From CAJCIT01 sp963771305 (GTDB lineage Bacteria; Acidobacteriota; Terriglobia; Bryobacterales; Bryobacteraceae), in assembly GCA_963771305.1 (NCBI GenBank), contig CAVYTS010000019.1, forward strand, positions 124,001-188,000: 64,000 bases of DNA. Direction: 5' to 3'. Below, one piece after another: positions 8,578-18,433 of the stretch. Position 1 is the stretch's first letter. Each line of letters begins with the position of its first letter. The translations under genes and the position numbers were made by a program. Below the pieces are notes generated by a model. The model worked only from the letters and a program-made list of their open reading frames with translations, made no database searches and was not told the DNA's origin.

Positions 8578-10953
8578 TTGAGCAAAAAACCGAAAGCTCT
8601 TGCTTCCATCTTGATCCTTGCGTGTCAGACGGTCCTTGTGACCTCCCTGACCGGTCAGCAACCGTCAACCGGATCGCAACCTGCGAAGCCGCAGCCCGGC
8701 CAACTCGCTCCCGGGCGCGCTACGAAGGATACCTGGCCGCGTACGGAGACCGTTGGCAGCGACACGTTCGTGATGCACCAGCCCCAAGTCGACAATTGGA
8801 CTGGGAATCGCATTGATCTCTATGCCGCTGTGGAGGTCAAGACTGCCGCGAAGAAGGAATCAAATTATGGCGTGGTCTGGTTCCACGCACGAACCGAGGT
8901 GGACAAGGTCAACCGCCAAGTCACGCTCGACCAGATTCAAATGGACAAAGTGAAGTTTCCGGTGCAGCCGGACAAAGAGGCGTCACTTGGCGAGCTTCTT
9001 GACAAGAAGCTTCCCGGCCTCAGCAAGACGATTTCGCTGGATCGTCTGGAGGCGGCGCTCGAAGCGGCCGAGGTTACGGCGAAGACGGTGGAGGTGAAGA
9101 ACGATCCACCCAAGGTGATCCATTCTAATAAGCCCTCCATGCTAATTCTAATCGACGGCAAGCCACAGCTTGCCGCAATTGATGGCTCGTCGCTCCAACG
9201 CGTGATCAATACGAACGCCGTCCTTCTGTTTGACGCCAGCAAGCAGACCTACTATCTGCGGGTTCAAGACTTCTGGCTCAAAGCCAAAGAACTAAACGAA
9301 ACATGGCGAAACGCCGACAAGCTACCCGACGACGTGAAGAAGGTTGAGGCGACCCTGGCCAGTAACGCGGCTGAACAAAGTGCAGGCGCCCAACCCTCCT
9401 CGACTCGTGCGGCGAGCCAGTCCCCGCAATCGAACGAACCCGGAAAGACGACCGGCAAGCCGGCCATCACGCCGGTTATTTATGTCGAGGAAGGTCCGGC
9501 TGAGTTGATTGAAACGCAGGCTGAGCCTCAATTCACGGCCATTCCGGGCACACGCTTGCAATATGCAGCCAACACGAATGGCAGTCTCTTTCTCCTGGAC
9601 GGGCAGTATTACATCCTGCTCTCGGGCCGATGGTTCCAAAGCTCCTCGCTAGAGGGACCCTGGGCTTTCGTGACCAGGGAAGCAATGCCCCCCGATTTCG
9701 CTAAGATTCCAGTGGACAGTCCGAAAGCGACGGTGCTCGCTTCTGTTCCCGGAACACCACAGTCCAAGGAGGGGCTCATCGCCAACTCCATCCCCCAGAC
9801 CGCGGCGATCACGCGCTCGGAGGCGAAGCTCAGCGTGGCGTACGACGGCAACCCGGATTTCCAACCGATTGAAGGGACTTCGATGAGTTATGCCAAGAAT
9901 ACGAGTGCTGCCGTCATCAAGACGTCGCACAACGGCTACTACTGCGTGGAAGCGGGAGTGTGGTTTTCAGCGCAGGGTCCGCAGGGACCATGGCAAGCTG
10001 CGGACAGCGTGCCTGCCGAGATCTACAACATACCGCCCAACTCTCCTCTCTATTATGTGACCTACGTGAAGATCTACAACTCGACGCCCGAAGTCATCTA
10101 TGTCGGCTACACACCGGGATACTACGGAACGGTGGTTTCGGCGAGCACAAGCACCGTCGTGTATGGAACTGGTTGGTATTATGCGCCCTACATCACGTCC
10201 ACCACGTGGTACGGATGGCCGTATACGTACGGCGTGGGTGCCGGATTCGTCTACACCACGGAAGCAGGATGGAGCTTCGGATTCGGATTTGGGTACAGCT
10301 ACTATCCCTGGTATCCGTGGTGGGGGCCGATGGGCTATTACGGATACGGCTGGTATCCGTACTACGGCTGGGGCGCCTGGGGCGGGGCAGCCGCAGCGAA
10401 TGTTTATGGGGTTTGGGGGAACACCGCGTACGCGCGGACCGGGGCGGCATGGGCCAATCCTTATACAGGCAACTACGGAGCGGCCAGCCGCGGTAGTTAC
10501 AACACCCAGACCGGCCGAAGCACAGTGGCGGGCCGCGGATACAACACTAACATATATACGGGTAATACAGCCGGTTATCGCGGAGCCGCCACTTATAATC
10601 CCCAGACGGGCATCATTGCCGGCGGAGGGGCCGGCTACGTGGGCAATATCTACTCAGGTCAAGGCGCCGCTGGGCGTGGCGGATTTGCGTACAACACGAA
10701 CACCGGCGCCGGTGTAGCCGTGGGCAAGGATAACGTCTATGCCGGGAAGGATGGCACGGTTTATCGCTACAACCGCAATTCCGGCTCGTGGTCACAGAAC
10801 AGCGGAAGCGGATGGCAATCGGCGACGAAGCCGGACGCCAACCTGCAACGCCAACAACAGATGCGCACCCAAGGCGCGCAACGAAGCAGCAACTTCAAAT
10901 CGGCGCCCAGCTATGGCGGCGGAGGCGGTAGAGGCGGGGGCCGCAGGCGATAA
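8578..10953 (+). CDS. Large secreted Trp/Tyr/Gly-rich protein with three W-type repeats
   Basis: This 791-aa protein begins at TTG (8578) and has a signal-like N-terminus (ILILACQTVLVTSL). Three repeat modules share a Y-Y/W-F/GPW pattern: YYLRVQDFWLKAKEL near 220, YYILLSGRWFQSSSLEGPW near 345 and YYCVEAGVWFSAQGPQGPW near 460. Residues about 495-620 are extremely aromatic (YYPWYPWWGPMGYYGYGWY). The last 170 residues are Gly/Asn/Tyr low complexity ending GGGGGRGGGRRR. Similar proteins are often labelled 'carbohydrate-binding family V/XII', without proof. A surface or adhesive role is an inference from composition. The TTG start is the least certain part. Confidence 0.75.
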   Translation: MSKKPKALASILILACQTVLVTSLTGQQPSTGSQPAKPQPGQLAPGRATKDTWPRTETVGSDTFVMHQPQVDNWTGNRIDLYAAVEVKTAAKKESNYGVVWFHARTEVDKVNRQVTLDQIQMDKVKFPVQPDKEASLGELLDKKLPGLSKTISLDRLEAALEAAEVTAKTVEVKNDPPKVIHSNKPSMLILIDGKPQLAAIDGSSLQRVINTNAVLLFDASKQTYYLRVQDFWLKAKELNETWRNADKLPDDVKKVEATLASNAAEQSAGAQPSSTRAASQSPQSNEPGKTTGKPAITPVIYVEEGPAELIETQAEPQFTAIPGTRLQYAANTNGSLFLLDGQYYILLSGRWFQSSSLEGPWAFVTREAMPPDFAKIPVDSPKATVLASVPGTPQSKEGLIANSIPQTAAITRSEAKLSVAYDGNPDFQPIEGTSMSYAKNTSAAVIKTSHNGYYCVEAGVWFSAQGPQGPWQAADSVPAEIYNIPPNSPLYYVTYVKIYNSTPEVIYVGYTPGYYGTVVSASTSTVVYGTGWYYAPYITSTTWYGWPYTYGVGAGFVYTTEAGWSFGFGFGYSYYPWYPWWGPMGYYGYGWYPYYGWGAWGGAAAANVYGVWGNTAYARTGAAWANPYTGNYGAASRGSYNTQTGRSTVAGRGYNTNIYTGNTAGYRGAATYNPQTGIIAGGGAGYVGNIYSGQGAAGRGGFAYNTNTGAGVAVGKDNVYAGKDGTVYRYNRNSGSWSQNSGSGWQSATKPDANLQRQQQMRTQGAQRSSNFKSAPSYGGGGGRGGGRRR

Positions 10954-11138
10954 TGCAAGGAACCGCGGCCAAGGCGAGCAATGCCGATCGCTAGCGATAA
11001 CACGTCATATCGTTCCGAATTGGACCGGTCAGCCTCGGGCTTGATGTCCCACAAATCAGACTTCGGGAGAACGACGCGCACTTCTACGGGTAAGGCGAAA
11101 ACCGTTCGCAAGATTCTTATGCTGGTATGTAGAAGACG

Positions 11139-12697
11139 ATGGAATCTTCCTTGCAGGAGCCGGCGATCGTTGGGAAGGCTTTGTATGCGTTCTGGTTGTT
11201 TGCCGACTCCCTACTGATGATGTGCTCGGCCGCATCTGCGCAAGAGTTGCCTGCAGGGACGGTTCTGGAAGCGCGTCTATCGGTGATCACAGGCTCCCGT
11301 ATCTCTCATCCCGACGATCCAATTGAAGCCACGATTATCGCTCCGGTGAGCATTGGCGGCCGAATACTTATACCACAGGGATCCAGACTCCTAGGGTCCG
11401 TAACAAGTGTAACGGCCTTGGGTCTGGGCCTAAAACACTCTACTGCGAGCGTTGCTTATGGCTTTAAAACACTCGTGCTACCGGATAGCACAGCAGTTTC
11501 TGTCAGCGCGCGGTTGGTAGAAGTGGATACAGCAAAGGAGCACGTCGATGATCTAGGTGCGGTGACCGGAATTCCCCCGATAGCCAGCCTCTCCTCCGTC
11601 GTGAACTTTTACGTTGTACCGTTGCTGTTTTTGAATCCCCCGATTGGCGTCCCCATATGGTGTGTGAATCCGTTCTTGTCCCCTCTGCGAATCCAGAGAT
11701 ACGCTTCCCGACGGGCACAGAGCTGATTCTCCGGCTGTCCGCGATGGTCACCGTCCCTGCGCCGACGGCTTTCGGCGCTCCGGCGCAATTTTTTTCGCCG
11801 CGCGATGTGACCGAAGTGGAACAGCTACTGAAGAATTCCGCGCAACGAGCACAAATGGGAGGTCGCCCGTCTGACATGGTAAACGTTCTGTTGATGGGCA
11901 GCCGGAGTCAGTTGGATCGCGCGTTTTATTCCACGGGATGGGTACAGGCTCAGCGGAAGTCGCCGCTTGCGCTGTATCGCATGTACCTCGCCCTCGCCAA
12001 ACGAGTCGGTTATCCGATGGCTCCCATGAACGCTCCAACTCTCAATCAAGTGCCTTCAGCATTTGTGCAACAGAAGAGCCTGAACACGGTCCAGAAGCGC
12101 CACCACGTGCGAGTTTGGCAGCACCCTGGAAGGACCGACATCTGGCTCGCCGCCGCGGCGGAAGATGTTGGATTTAGGTTTCGAATGATGCACTGGACAC
12201 ACTCCACCGATCCCAATATCGATAGTGAACGGGCCAAAGTAGTGAACGATCTGGCTTTTACCGGTTGCATCGAAGCAGCCGGATTACTCCCCTCCAAGCG
12301 CCCAGTGCAAGATCCGAAAGCCGAATATCCGATCGTGACGGATGGAGACATCGCTGTGGTCCGCTTGAACGATTGCGTGGATCCCAAGACAATGGCAGGC
12401 GTGAGTGAAGCATCCGCTTCTCGTCAACGTGGGCGGGTGGCTCGCACGCTGACTGCCTTCCGCGATGAACTTGCAAGATCCAACATTTTATTCACAACCT
12501 ACAACACCTTCAGGCTTCTCGGAAAACACAAAGCGGGACCCCAAAATACGCACACAGGAGTTGTCAATGCGGCGCCACGTGAATTGGATTGGCTCCCCTC
12601 CGTTAATTATCGACACCCTGTCTCCCCGTGTGTCATAAATGGTAGATTTTGCACCGCCCTCGACCAAATAAATGATTGCGCGGCCCAGGCCGATTAG
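11139..12697 (+). pseudogene. Secreted LssY_C-domain protein, frameshifted
   Basis: Two overlapping frames make one gene. The first (11139-11726) has a signal-like segment ending in AASAQ, then a beta-rich region (LPAGTVLEARL, ILIPQGSRLLGSV). The second (11657-12697) resumes at PEIRFPTGTELILRL and carries the LssY C-terminal domain, visible as DIWLAAAAEDVGFRF and ERAKVVNDLAFTGC. The break lies between about 11645 and 11690. Without it the protein would be about 519 aa. LssY_C proteins are membrane or secreted proteins of unknown biochemistry. An ISL3 transposase lies immediately downstream. Confidence 0.72.
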
Positions 12698-12954
12698 GCA
12701 GGGCCGAGTGAGGCGGAGGCTAACAAGGGGGCTGCACAAACTACTACAGCCCCAAGTACGACCGATATTTCGTAAGAGTCAAGCGGGTAATCAAGCAGGG
12801 CGAAGAGTTTATCGGTTCGTATCCCAAAAGTGAAATTGAGGTTGAACGGTTTCAGATGCAACAGATTGCCGTCGGAGTAGGCGGCCTGAATCCCCGATTC
12901 ATCTAATCCTTTGAGGGCTGTTGTTATCGGCCCACCGAAAGGAAGGGGATCGAG

Positions 12955-14175
12955 GTGCTCGTCGAAACGTTTCTGAGAAAGCAGCTGGGGTTGAAGGCGC
13001 ATACGGTTACGAAAGTGGAGGAGACCGATCGGTTCATGATCGTCCACATCGACCGACTGGGGCGTCGACTGCTGCGATGCGGGGTCTGCCGACAGCGCTG
13101 CCGGAAGGTGCACAGTGTGCGCAAACCGCGGGAATGGCGCGATCTGTCGATGCAGAATGTAGCGTTGAAACTGCGTTACCGGCCGCGTCGAGTGGAATGC
13201 CCCCGGTGCGGTCTGAGGGAAGAGGACTTTCCCTGGGCGGACCCTTGGGCGCGAGTGACCAAGGCGCTGTCGAATGCGGGGGCCAGGCTGGCGCGGGAGT
13301 TGAGTTGGCAGGGAACGGCTCGCCAGTACGGATTGAACTGGAAGAGCGTGGCGACTATCGTGAAACGTGCGGTGGAGTATGGCTTGCGCCACCGGGCGCG
13401 GCCGCCGGTGCATGTCATTGGCATGGATGAGGTGAGCCGACGGAAGGGGCAGGTCTATCTGACGGTGGTTTACGATCTGGAGCGGCGGGTTCTGCTGTGG
13501 GTTGGCGACGACCGGACCGAGGAAGCGGTGAAACCGTTCTTCACCAGAGAAATGGGCATTCGGCGCTGCCACACGCTGCGCGTCATCTGTATGGACATGT
13601 GGGCGGCCTACGCCAATCTGGTAAAAGAGCACGCGCCCCAGGCGCAGATCCTGTTCGACCGGTTCCACATCGTCAAGCACCTCAACGATGCGGTCGAAGA
13701 AGTCCGTCGCAGTGAAATGCGTCGTCTCAGTCAGAAGGAGAAGGTGCCATTCAAGCGTAGTCGATGGTTGCTCCTGAAGAATCCTTGGAATCTCAGCGAC
13801 GACCAGAAAGAGCGACTGTCGACTCTGGTGCAGTGGAACATGCCGATCGTACGCGCCTACTACCTCAAAGAAGCCTTTCAACTGTTCTGGTTTTACCGGC
13901 AGCCTAAGAGAGCCGGCGACCACTTGGAGAAATGGATGCGCTCGGCCATGCGCTCTCGGCTGGGGCCCTTCAAGAAATTCGTGCGCATGCTGCGTGGGCA
14001 TCTCGATGGGATTCTGAGCTGGACCAAGTCCCGTGTCTCCAACGGCGCTGTCGAGGGAATGAATAACAAGATCAAGTCCATCAGCCATCGCTTGTTCGGG
14101 TTCCGAACCGCTGAGAACTTCATTGCGGCGATCTATCACTGCTGCGCCCGGCTACCGCTGCCCGTCGAGCGCTAA
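12955..14175 (+). CDS. ISL3-family transposase, intact
   Basis: This 406-aa protein starts at GTG 12955 behind an AAAGGAAGGGG ribosome site. It has an N-terminal zinc-ribbon-like region (CGVCRQRC ... CPRCG), then a helix-turn-helix stretch (ARQYGLNWKSVATIV). The DDE catalytic domain follows, with the first Asp in HVIGMDEVSRRKGQ, the second in ICMDMWAAY, FDRFHIVKHLNDA, and the conserved C-terminal SNGAVEGMNNKIK containing the Glu. Length and motifs are complete for ISL3. Inverted repeats were looked for on both sides and none could be confirmed, so only the gene is annotated. It could be an active copy. Confidence 0.92.
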   Translation: MLVETFLRKQLGLKAHTVTKVEETDRFMIVHIDRLGRRLLRCGVCRQRCRKVHSVRKPREWRDLSMQNVALKLRYRPRRVECPRCGLREEDFPWADPWARVTKALSNAGARLARELSWQGTARQYGLNWKSVATIVKRAVEYGLRHRARPPVHVIGMDEVSRRKGQVYLTVVYDLERRVLLWVGDDRTEEAVKPFFTREMGIRRCHTLRVICMDMWAAYANLVKEHAPQAQILFDRFHIVKHLNDAVEEVRRSEMRRLSQKEKVPFKRSRWLLLKNPWNLSDDQKERLSTLVQWNMPIVRAYYLKEAFQLFWFYRQPKRAGDHLEKWMRSAMRSRLGPFKKFVRMLRGHLDGILSWTKSRVSNGAVEGMNNKIKSISHRLFGFRTAENFIAAIYHCCARLPLPVER

Positions 14176-14309
14176 TTGCACTCTTGGGACAGGAACCAGT
14201 TTATGGGGGCATGCGGCTGCTTGATGCTGCGGTCGGCGCCGAAGTCCTCTACAACCAAATCCCCTTTCAAACCGCATTTTGAGGCAATCCTTCTGGATCA
14301 ACGCTTACT

Positions 14310-14715
14310 TCAGTGCCAAAAGGCGCCCAATGTCAACTCGTAAAGCGTGCCGCCGCTGTTGTTGTAACCGGCGGGGCCGCCGGCGCCCCCGTAGATGGCT
14401 ATTCCGATGAGCCTGTTCCCGTCCAGCACCACGCCGTTATCAGCGTTCGTGCCGCCGTAATTGGCTCCGGTTGTTGGATCCGTTGCACTGAAGGTGTGCA
14501 GAACCTCGAAGCGGCCTTCTTCGCTTAGGCTGTAAATCACACCGTTGCCGTTTTGCACCCCCAGCCTCGGTGTTCGAGTACAGAGCGCCATATGGCCCGA
14601 GAGTTAGCCGGCCATCCGGACCCGCCCCGTCCCAATTCTGGCCGGCCGAGTTCACGGCGCTGAAATTGTGCAGAACCTCGACGGCCCCTGGGTTCCAGTG
14701 GGAATACCTGAACAC
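14310..14715 (-). pseudogene. Remnant of a GloVer-repeat secreted protein
   Basis: Two minus-strand frames carry tandem-repeat phrases of the acidobacterial GloVer type: VEVLHNFSAVNSAGQNWDGA in one and FEVLHTFSATDPTTGANYGG plus GGTLYELT in the other. They join at a frameshift near 14550, between TEAGGAK and NGNGVIYSLS. Only about two repeats are left, with no signal peptide or intact start. This is a short internal fragment of a usually much longer extracellular protein. Confidence 0.7.
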
Positions 14716-14935
14716 GACACGACTGCCATTTGTTCCGCCGTGTTAGGCTAGCTCTTAAGGAGAGCGCAGGGAGACGTGGAACAGCATACTCGTTACCAGG
14801 TCGCTGAATCCCGGGTAGGGAACAAGATACGGCGTTCTCGGAAAGTACGACAAAGCCGGGAGCGGGGTTGGCCCTCTATAGCACGGCAGACTTGTTGAGG
14901 GCTGAATCCCGAAGGTGCCACTCGGTCGGAATCTC

Positions 14936-15907
14936 CTATAACCCAAAAAGTTGCTCCGCGTTACCGTGTGCGATCCGTTCCCGGTCGGCAGTGCTGACTG
15001 GCAGTTGGTCCAAGAATGCACGCGCCTGGACCATCGACGCATAGGGATAGTCGGCCGAAAACATAATCCGATCGACACCGACTTGAAGGAATAGGTCGAG
15101 AAATGTTGGCGTGAAGTTAAACCCGCTGAACGTGTAGTAGAGATTTTCTCGAAGGTAAGAACTTATCGGGCGCTTCAATTTCGTCATTGCCATTGGCATG
15201 ACATCAAGTCGCTGTAACATGAAGGGAAGCGTCTCGCCCATGTGGCCAACCACAAGCTGCAGTCTCGGATGACGGTCGAAGGCTCCGCCGAGGATAATAC
15301 GGATCACGTGGACCGCGGTTTCGATGTGCCAACCCCATCCCGCGCCGGACAGCATATCCGTCACTATCGGCGCAAACCCGCCGTAGGATGCCTCGATCAC
15401 AGACTTTGGAGGATGGGTCGGATGGAGATATATCGGGACATTGAGTATTTCGGCACGCTCGAAAATGGGCCAGAAGAATTTGTCATCCAGATAACGTCCC
15501 TGGATATGACCATTGATGAGCGCCCCCTTGAAACCGCAATCACGGATTGTTCGCTCCAGTTCGGCGGCAGCGGCGCCGGGGTCTGCGGTCGGCAACGTGG
15601 CAAATCCGGCCAAACGAGTCGGATGACTCCGCACGGCATCGGCGAGGAAATCGTTCGTTCCGCGGGCGAATGCCGCCGCCTCAGCGGCTTCGAGTTGCTC
15701 TGCGCCGGGGGAAGTAAGCGACAGGATTTGCATGTCGATGTGAGCGGAATCCATTTCGGCGATCCTCTTGTCGCCGAGGTCGCAGAGCTGTTCTAAGAGT
15801 TTCGCGGCGGGACCGCCGAATTTCGAAGCTTGTTCTTTGAGTCCTCGTCCCGGACCATCGAGGAAGCCCGGGCCTGCGAAATGTTCCTCAAGGGTTATCG
15901 TTCGCAT
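14936..15907 (-). CDS. Amidohydrolase-2 family metal-dependent decarboxylase-like enzyme
   Basis: This 323-aa TIM-barrel protein belongs to the ACMSD / gamma-resorcylate decarboxylase branch. The N-terminal LEEHF supplies Glu7 and His9, LHPTHPP gives His162, GHMGE contains His222 and FSADYPY contains Asp286. In known enzymes these positions bind a catalytic divalent metal and act on aromatic or enoic carboxylates. The likely reaction is non-oxidative decarboxylation or hydrolysis of a small aromatic or lactone. The substrate is unknown. A quinoprotein dehydrogenase gene ends 73 bp upstream on the same strand, so the two may be co-transcribed. The length is normal and no defects are seen. Confidence 0.86.
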   Translation of the reverse strand: MRTITLEEHFAGPGFLDGPGRGLKEQASKFGGPAAKLLEQLCDLGDKRIAEMDSAHIDMQILSLTSPGAEQLEAAEAAAFARGTNDFLADAVRSHPTRLAGFATLPTADPGAAAAELERTIRDCGFKGALINGHIQGRYLDDKFFWPIFERAEILNVPIYLHPTHPPKSVIEASYGGFAPIVTDMLSGAGWGWHIETAVHVIRIILGGAFDRHPRLQLVVGHMGETLPFMLQRLDVMPMAMTKLKRPISSYLRENLYYTFSGFNFTPTFLDLFLQVGVDRIMFSADYPYASMVQARAFLDQLPVSTADRERIAHGNAEQLFGL

Positions 15908-15980
15908 AACCTATTTTATTAGAATGCCTTGCATGCCATCAGTAACCTGTCGATTTTGTGCCGATTCGTGAACGGTGCTC

Positions 15981-18089
15981 TCACTTGCTCAGGCCCTTGG
16001 CCAAGTACTCGACGATCGCCGTCACCTCCGAGTCGGATGCCCGGGCACCACGAGCGACCATGTTCTGCACAATCGCATTCCATTCCTTTTCGTTCATCCT
16101 CTGGCTGGTTACGACCTCGATCGAGTGACATCCGGTCCCGCATGTTTTCTCCACCAATGCTTTAGCCTCGCCTGCCGGTAACACCAGCGGAGCAAAGACC
16201 CCAACCACTGGCGTTCCGCGTCTGGCCGCTGCAGCTGCGGCTACTGCCTTCGAGACGGAAACCGGCAGCGGCTTCCGGGGGACGTCAGGCAGAGCAAAGG
16301 CAACCATCGTATTGCTAAGCCCCCCGCCTAAGAACGCTCCGCCCCCCGCCGCCATCACCGCGACATATTGCCGCCCGTCACGTCCCAGGTAAGTGATAGG
16401 GCTGGAATGCGCGCTCGCCTCCAACCTTTCCTCCCAGAGCAGCTTCCCGCTCTTCGAATCAAATGCGCGAAAGCGCGAATCGTTCGTTGCGCCGACAAAG
16501 ACCAGGCCTCCAGCGGTGGCGATGCTGCCCCCAAGATTCAGCGACCCGGTGTTGCGGACACCGATTGCCTCCAGCGCCTCGATCCTTCCCAACGCGGATC
16601 GCCACGCAATCTCGCCGGAAGCTAGGTCCACTGCGATCATCTCGCCAAAGGGCGGATTCTGGCAGGGCACCCGCGTCTCCCGATTCCAGAATCGCGCGTA
16701 GGGTCCATCGTTCGACGTTCGCACGAACTCCGAGCCACGCTTTTCCAGGTGCCCCCACTGGCCTATGTTCATGATGTTGACGAACAAGAAACCAAGGGCC
16801 GGGTCCACTGACACCCCACCCCAATTTCCACCGCCAAGAGTGCTCGGAAAGAGGAGCACGTTTCCTTCGAGCGGCAGCGGTGTGTAGGGTGGTCCGATCC
16901 ACATGTTATTCTTCGCAAACAATTCCCGACAAAACCCTGCCTGTTCGGGCGAGCGGTCGTACATATCCTCCATGCCAAATGAGTTCTTCGATAATGGAGC
17001 GGGCTTCAGTGGAAATGGCTGAGTCTTTGCCGTCACCTCCCCCGGAACCGCACTTTGGGGCACGGGTCGCTCTTCCATGCCATAGATAGGCTCACCCGTC
17101 GTGCGGTCGAAGACGAACAATAGACCCATCTTGGTGATTTCTGCGACGGCCGGGATAATGCGTCCGCCGCGGCGAATGTCAAATAACGCCGGCGGCGCAG
17201 CCAGATCATAGTCCCAAAGGTCGTGGTGCACGAGCTGCTGGTGCCACTTTTTTTCGCCGGTTAGCGCATCCAAGGCCACTAGCGAGTTTCCGTACAGGTT
17301 GTCCCCGACCCGATCCGCGCCATAGAAATCCGAGGTGGGTGCACCAAGCGGCGCGTACACAATCCCACGTTTTTCATCAATCGTCAAAAATCCCCAAACA
17401 TTGGTTCCCGATCGATTCTTCCAGCCGCCCGCAGGCCACGTCTCCGAGCCAACTTCCCCGGGCCGCGGTACGGTATGAAAGGTCCAAAGCAGCTTGCCAG
17501 TCTTAGCGCTCCAGCCACGAATATCACCGTAAGCGCCCGCAGTTGGTGAACCCTCGCCGTTGCTGCAGCCCGTAATTACGACGTCGCCGAAAACGGCGGG
17601 CGGCGACTCCAATGCGTATCGTCCGTCTTTCAAATCGCCGAGCGCGCCCGGCTTCAAGTCCAACCGTCCTTCGTTTCCAAATCCCGGCGCGGGCTTGCCA
17701 TTCGTCACGTCGAGCGCAAGCAGGAAATGGCCATTGCCGGCGAACACCCTCGAATGCATGCTGCCTGTCCCGTTCCAATAGGCCAGCCCCCTCAGAGCCA
17801 TCGGCGCCGCGCTGGACTTCCAGAGCAGCTCACCGGTCTCGGGCACGAGTGCATACGCTCCATCCGGGGCCGTCACGTACATCACACCGTTCACGACAAT
17901 GGGAGTGGCCTCCGACCCCGGCTTTCCGGTCCGAAACGTCCAGGCGAGCCTCAACCGTTCGACATTGTCCACCTGAATCTGCCGCAAGGGCGAATACCGC
18001 ATCGCGCCCGGATCATTCCCATAAGAAGGCCAGTCCGTTTGGGCTTGGCCAGTGGCAGCGAGCAACAAGAGCGCGGCGAGTCGGGTCAC
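15981..18089 (-). CDS. Periplasmic quinohaemoprotein (PQQ) dehydrogenase with C-terminal cytochrome c
   Basis: This 702-aa protein has a signal peptide (LLLLAATGQAQ). An eight-bladed PQQ propeller follows, with family phrases PSYGNDPGAMRYSPL, HHDLWDYDLAAPPALFD and GGNWGGVSVDP. A C-terminal domain carries the c-type haem motif CGTGCH and a late methionine for axial ligation. It is predicted to oxidise an alcohol or sugar in the periplasm and pass electrons from PQQ through its own haem to the respiratory chain. It resembles the glucose-dehydrogenase-like branch. The substrate cannot be read from sequence. It lies upstream of the amidohydrolase on the same strand. Confidence 0.9.
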   Translation of the reverse strand: MTRLAALLLLAATGQAQTDWPSYGNDPGAMRYSPLRQIQVDNVERLRLAWTFRTGKPGSEATPIVVNGVMYVTAPDGAYALVPETGELLWKSSAAPMALRGLAYWNGTGSMHSRVFAGNGHFLLALDVTNGKPAPGFGNEGRLDLKPGALGDLKDGRYALESPPAVFGDVVITGCSNGEGSPTAGAYGDIRGWSAKTGKLLWTFHTVPRPGEVGSETWPAGGWKNRSGTNVWGFLTIDEKRGIVYAPLGAPTSDFYGADRVGDNLYGNSLVALDALTGEKKWHQQLVHHDLWDYDLAAPPALFDIRRGGRIIPAVAEITKMGLLFVFDRTTGEPIYGMEERPVPQSAVPGEVTAKTQPFPLKPAPLSKNSFGMEDMYDRSPEQAGFCRELFAKNNMWIGPPYTPLPLEGNVLLFPSTLGGGNWGGVSVDPALGFLFVNIMNIGQWGHLEKRGSEFVRTSNDGPYARFWNRETRVPCQNPPFGEMIAVDLASGEIAWRSALGRIEALEAIGVRNTGSLNLGGSIATAGGLVFVGATNDSRFRAFDSKSGKLLWEERLEASAHSSPITYLGRDGRQYVAVMAAGGGAFLGGGLSNTMVAFALPDVPRKPLPVSVSKAVAAAAAARRGTPVVGVFAPLVLPAGEAKALVEKTCGTGCHSIEVVTSQRMNEKEWNAIVQNMVARGARASDSEVTAIVEYLAKGLSK

Positions 18090-18433
18090 TCCACTACTCT
18101 CCTACAGAACTCCATCCAAAACTGCGGCCCAATATATTCCACACGGCGCTCTGGGTTCAGCATGTGCTCAATTTGTTACATGAACGGGCACCCGTGCATG
18201 TATCAAACGCGACTGGACTATGAAGCCTGAGTGCCGACCCGGATCTTGTCCCGCGGGCACTGGTGTGCAGCCTTATTCTAAGAAGAAGACGAGCGGCCGC
18301 CAAGAGCAAACGGACGCTGCGAAGGGAGTGTCGTCTACCCAAGCTGGACGCCGCCGGTTCGAAATAGCGCCGGGCCTGAAGTGGAGGGCATTTCGAACGG
18401 AACCAACGGCACTGGAATTCCGTTTAAATCCTT
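18090..18433. other. Divergent intergenic region
   Basis: This 344-bp gap separates the minus-strand quinoprotein gene from the plus-strand ADOP permease and must hold both promoters. No convincing promoter or operator was identified, and no PadR-type regulator gene, a common ADOP neighbour, is present. Confidence 0.4.

Noticed and set aside
12694..14139. Long minus-strand open frame (481 codons)
   Set aside because: It lies antisense to a complete ISL3 transposase with all catalytic motifs. Its Pro/His/Arg-rich composition is that of a shadow frame.
12898..14215. Terminal inverted repeats of the ISL3 element
   Set aside because: The two flanks were compared by eye and no convincing inverted match was found, so element ends are not claimed.
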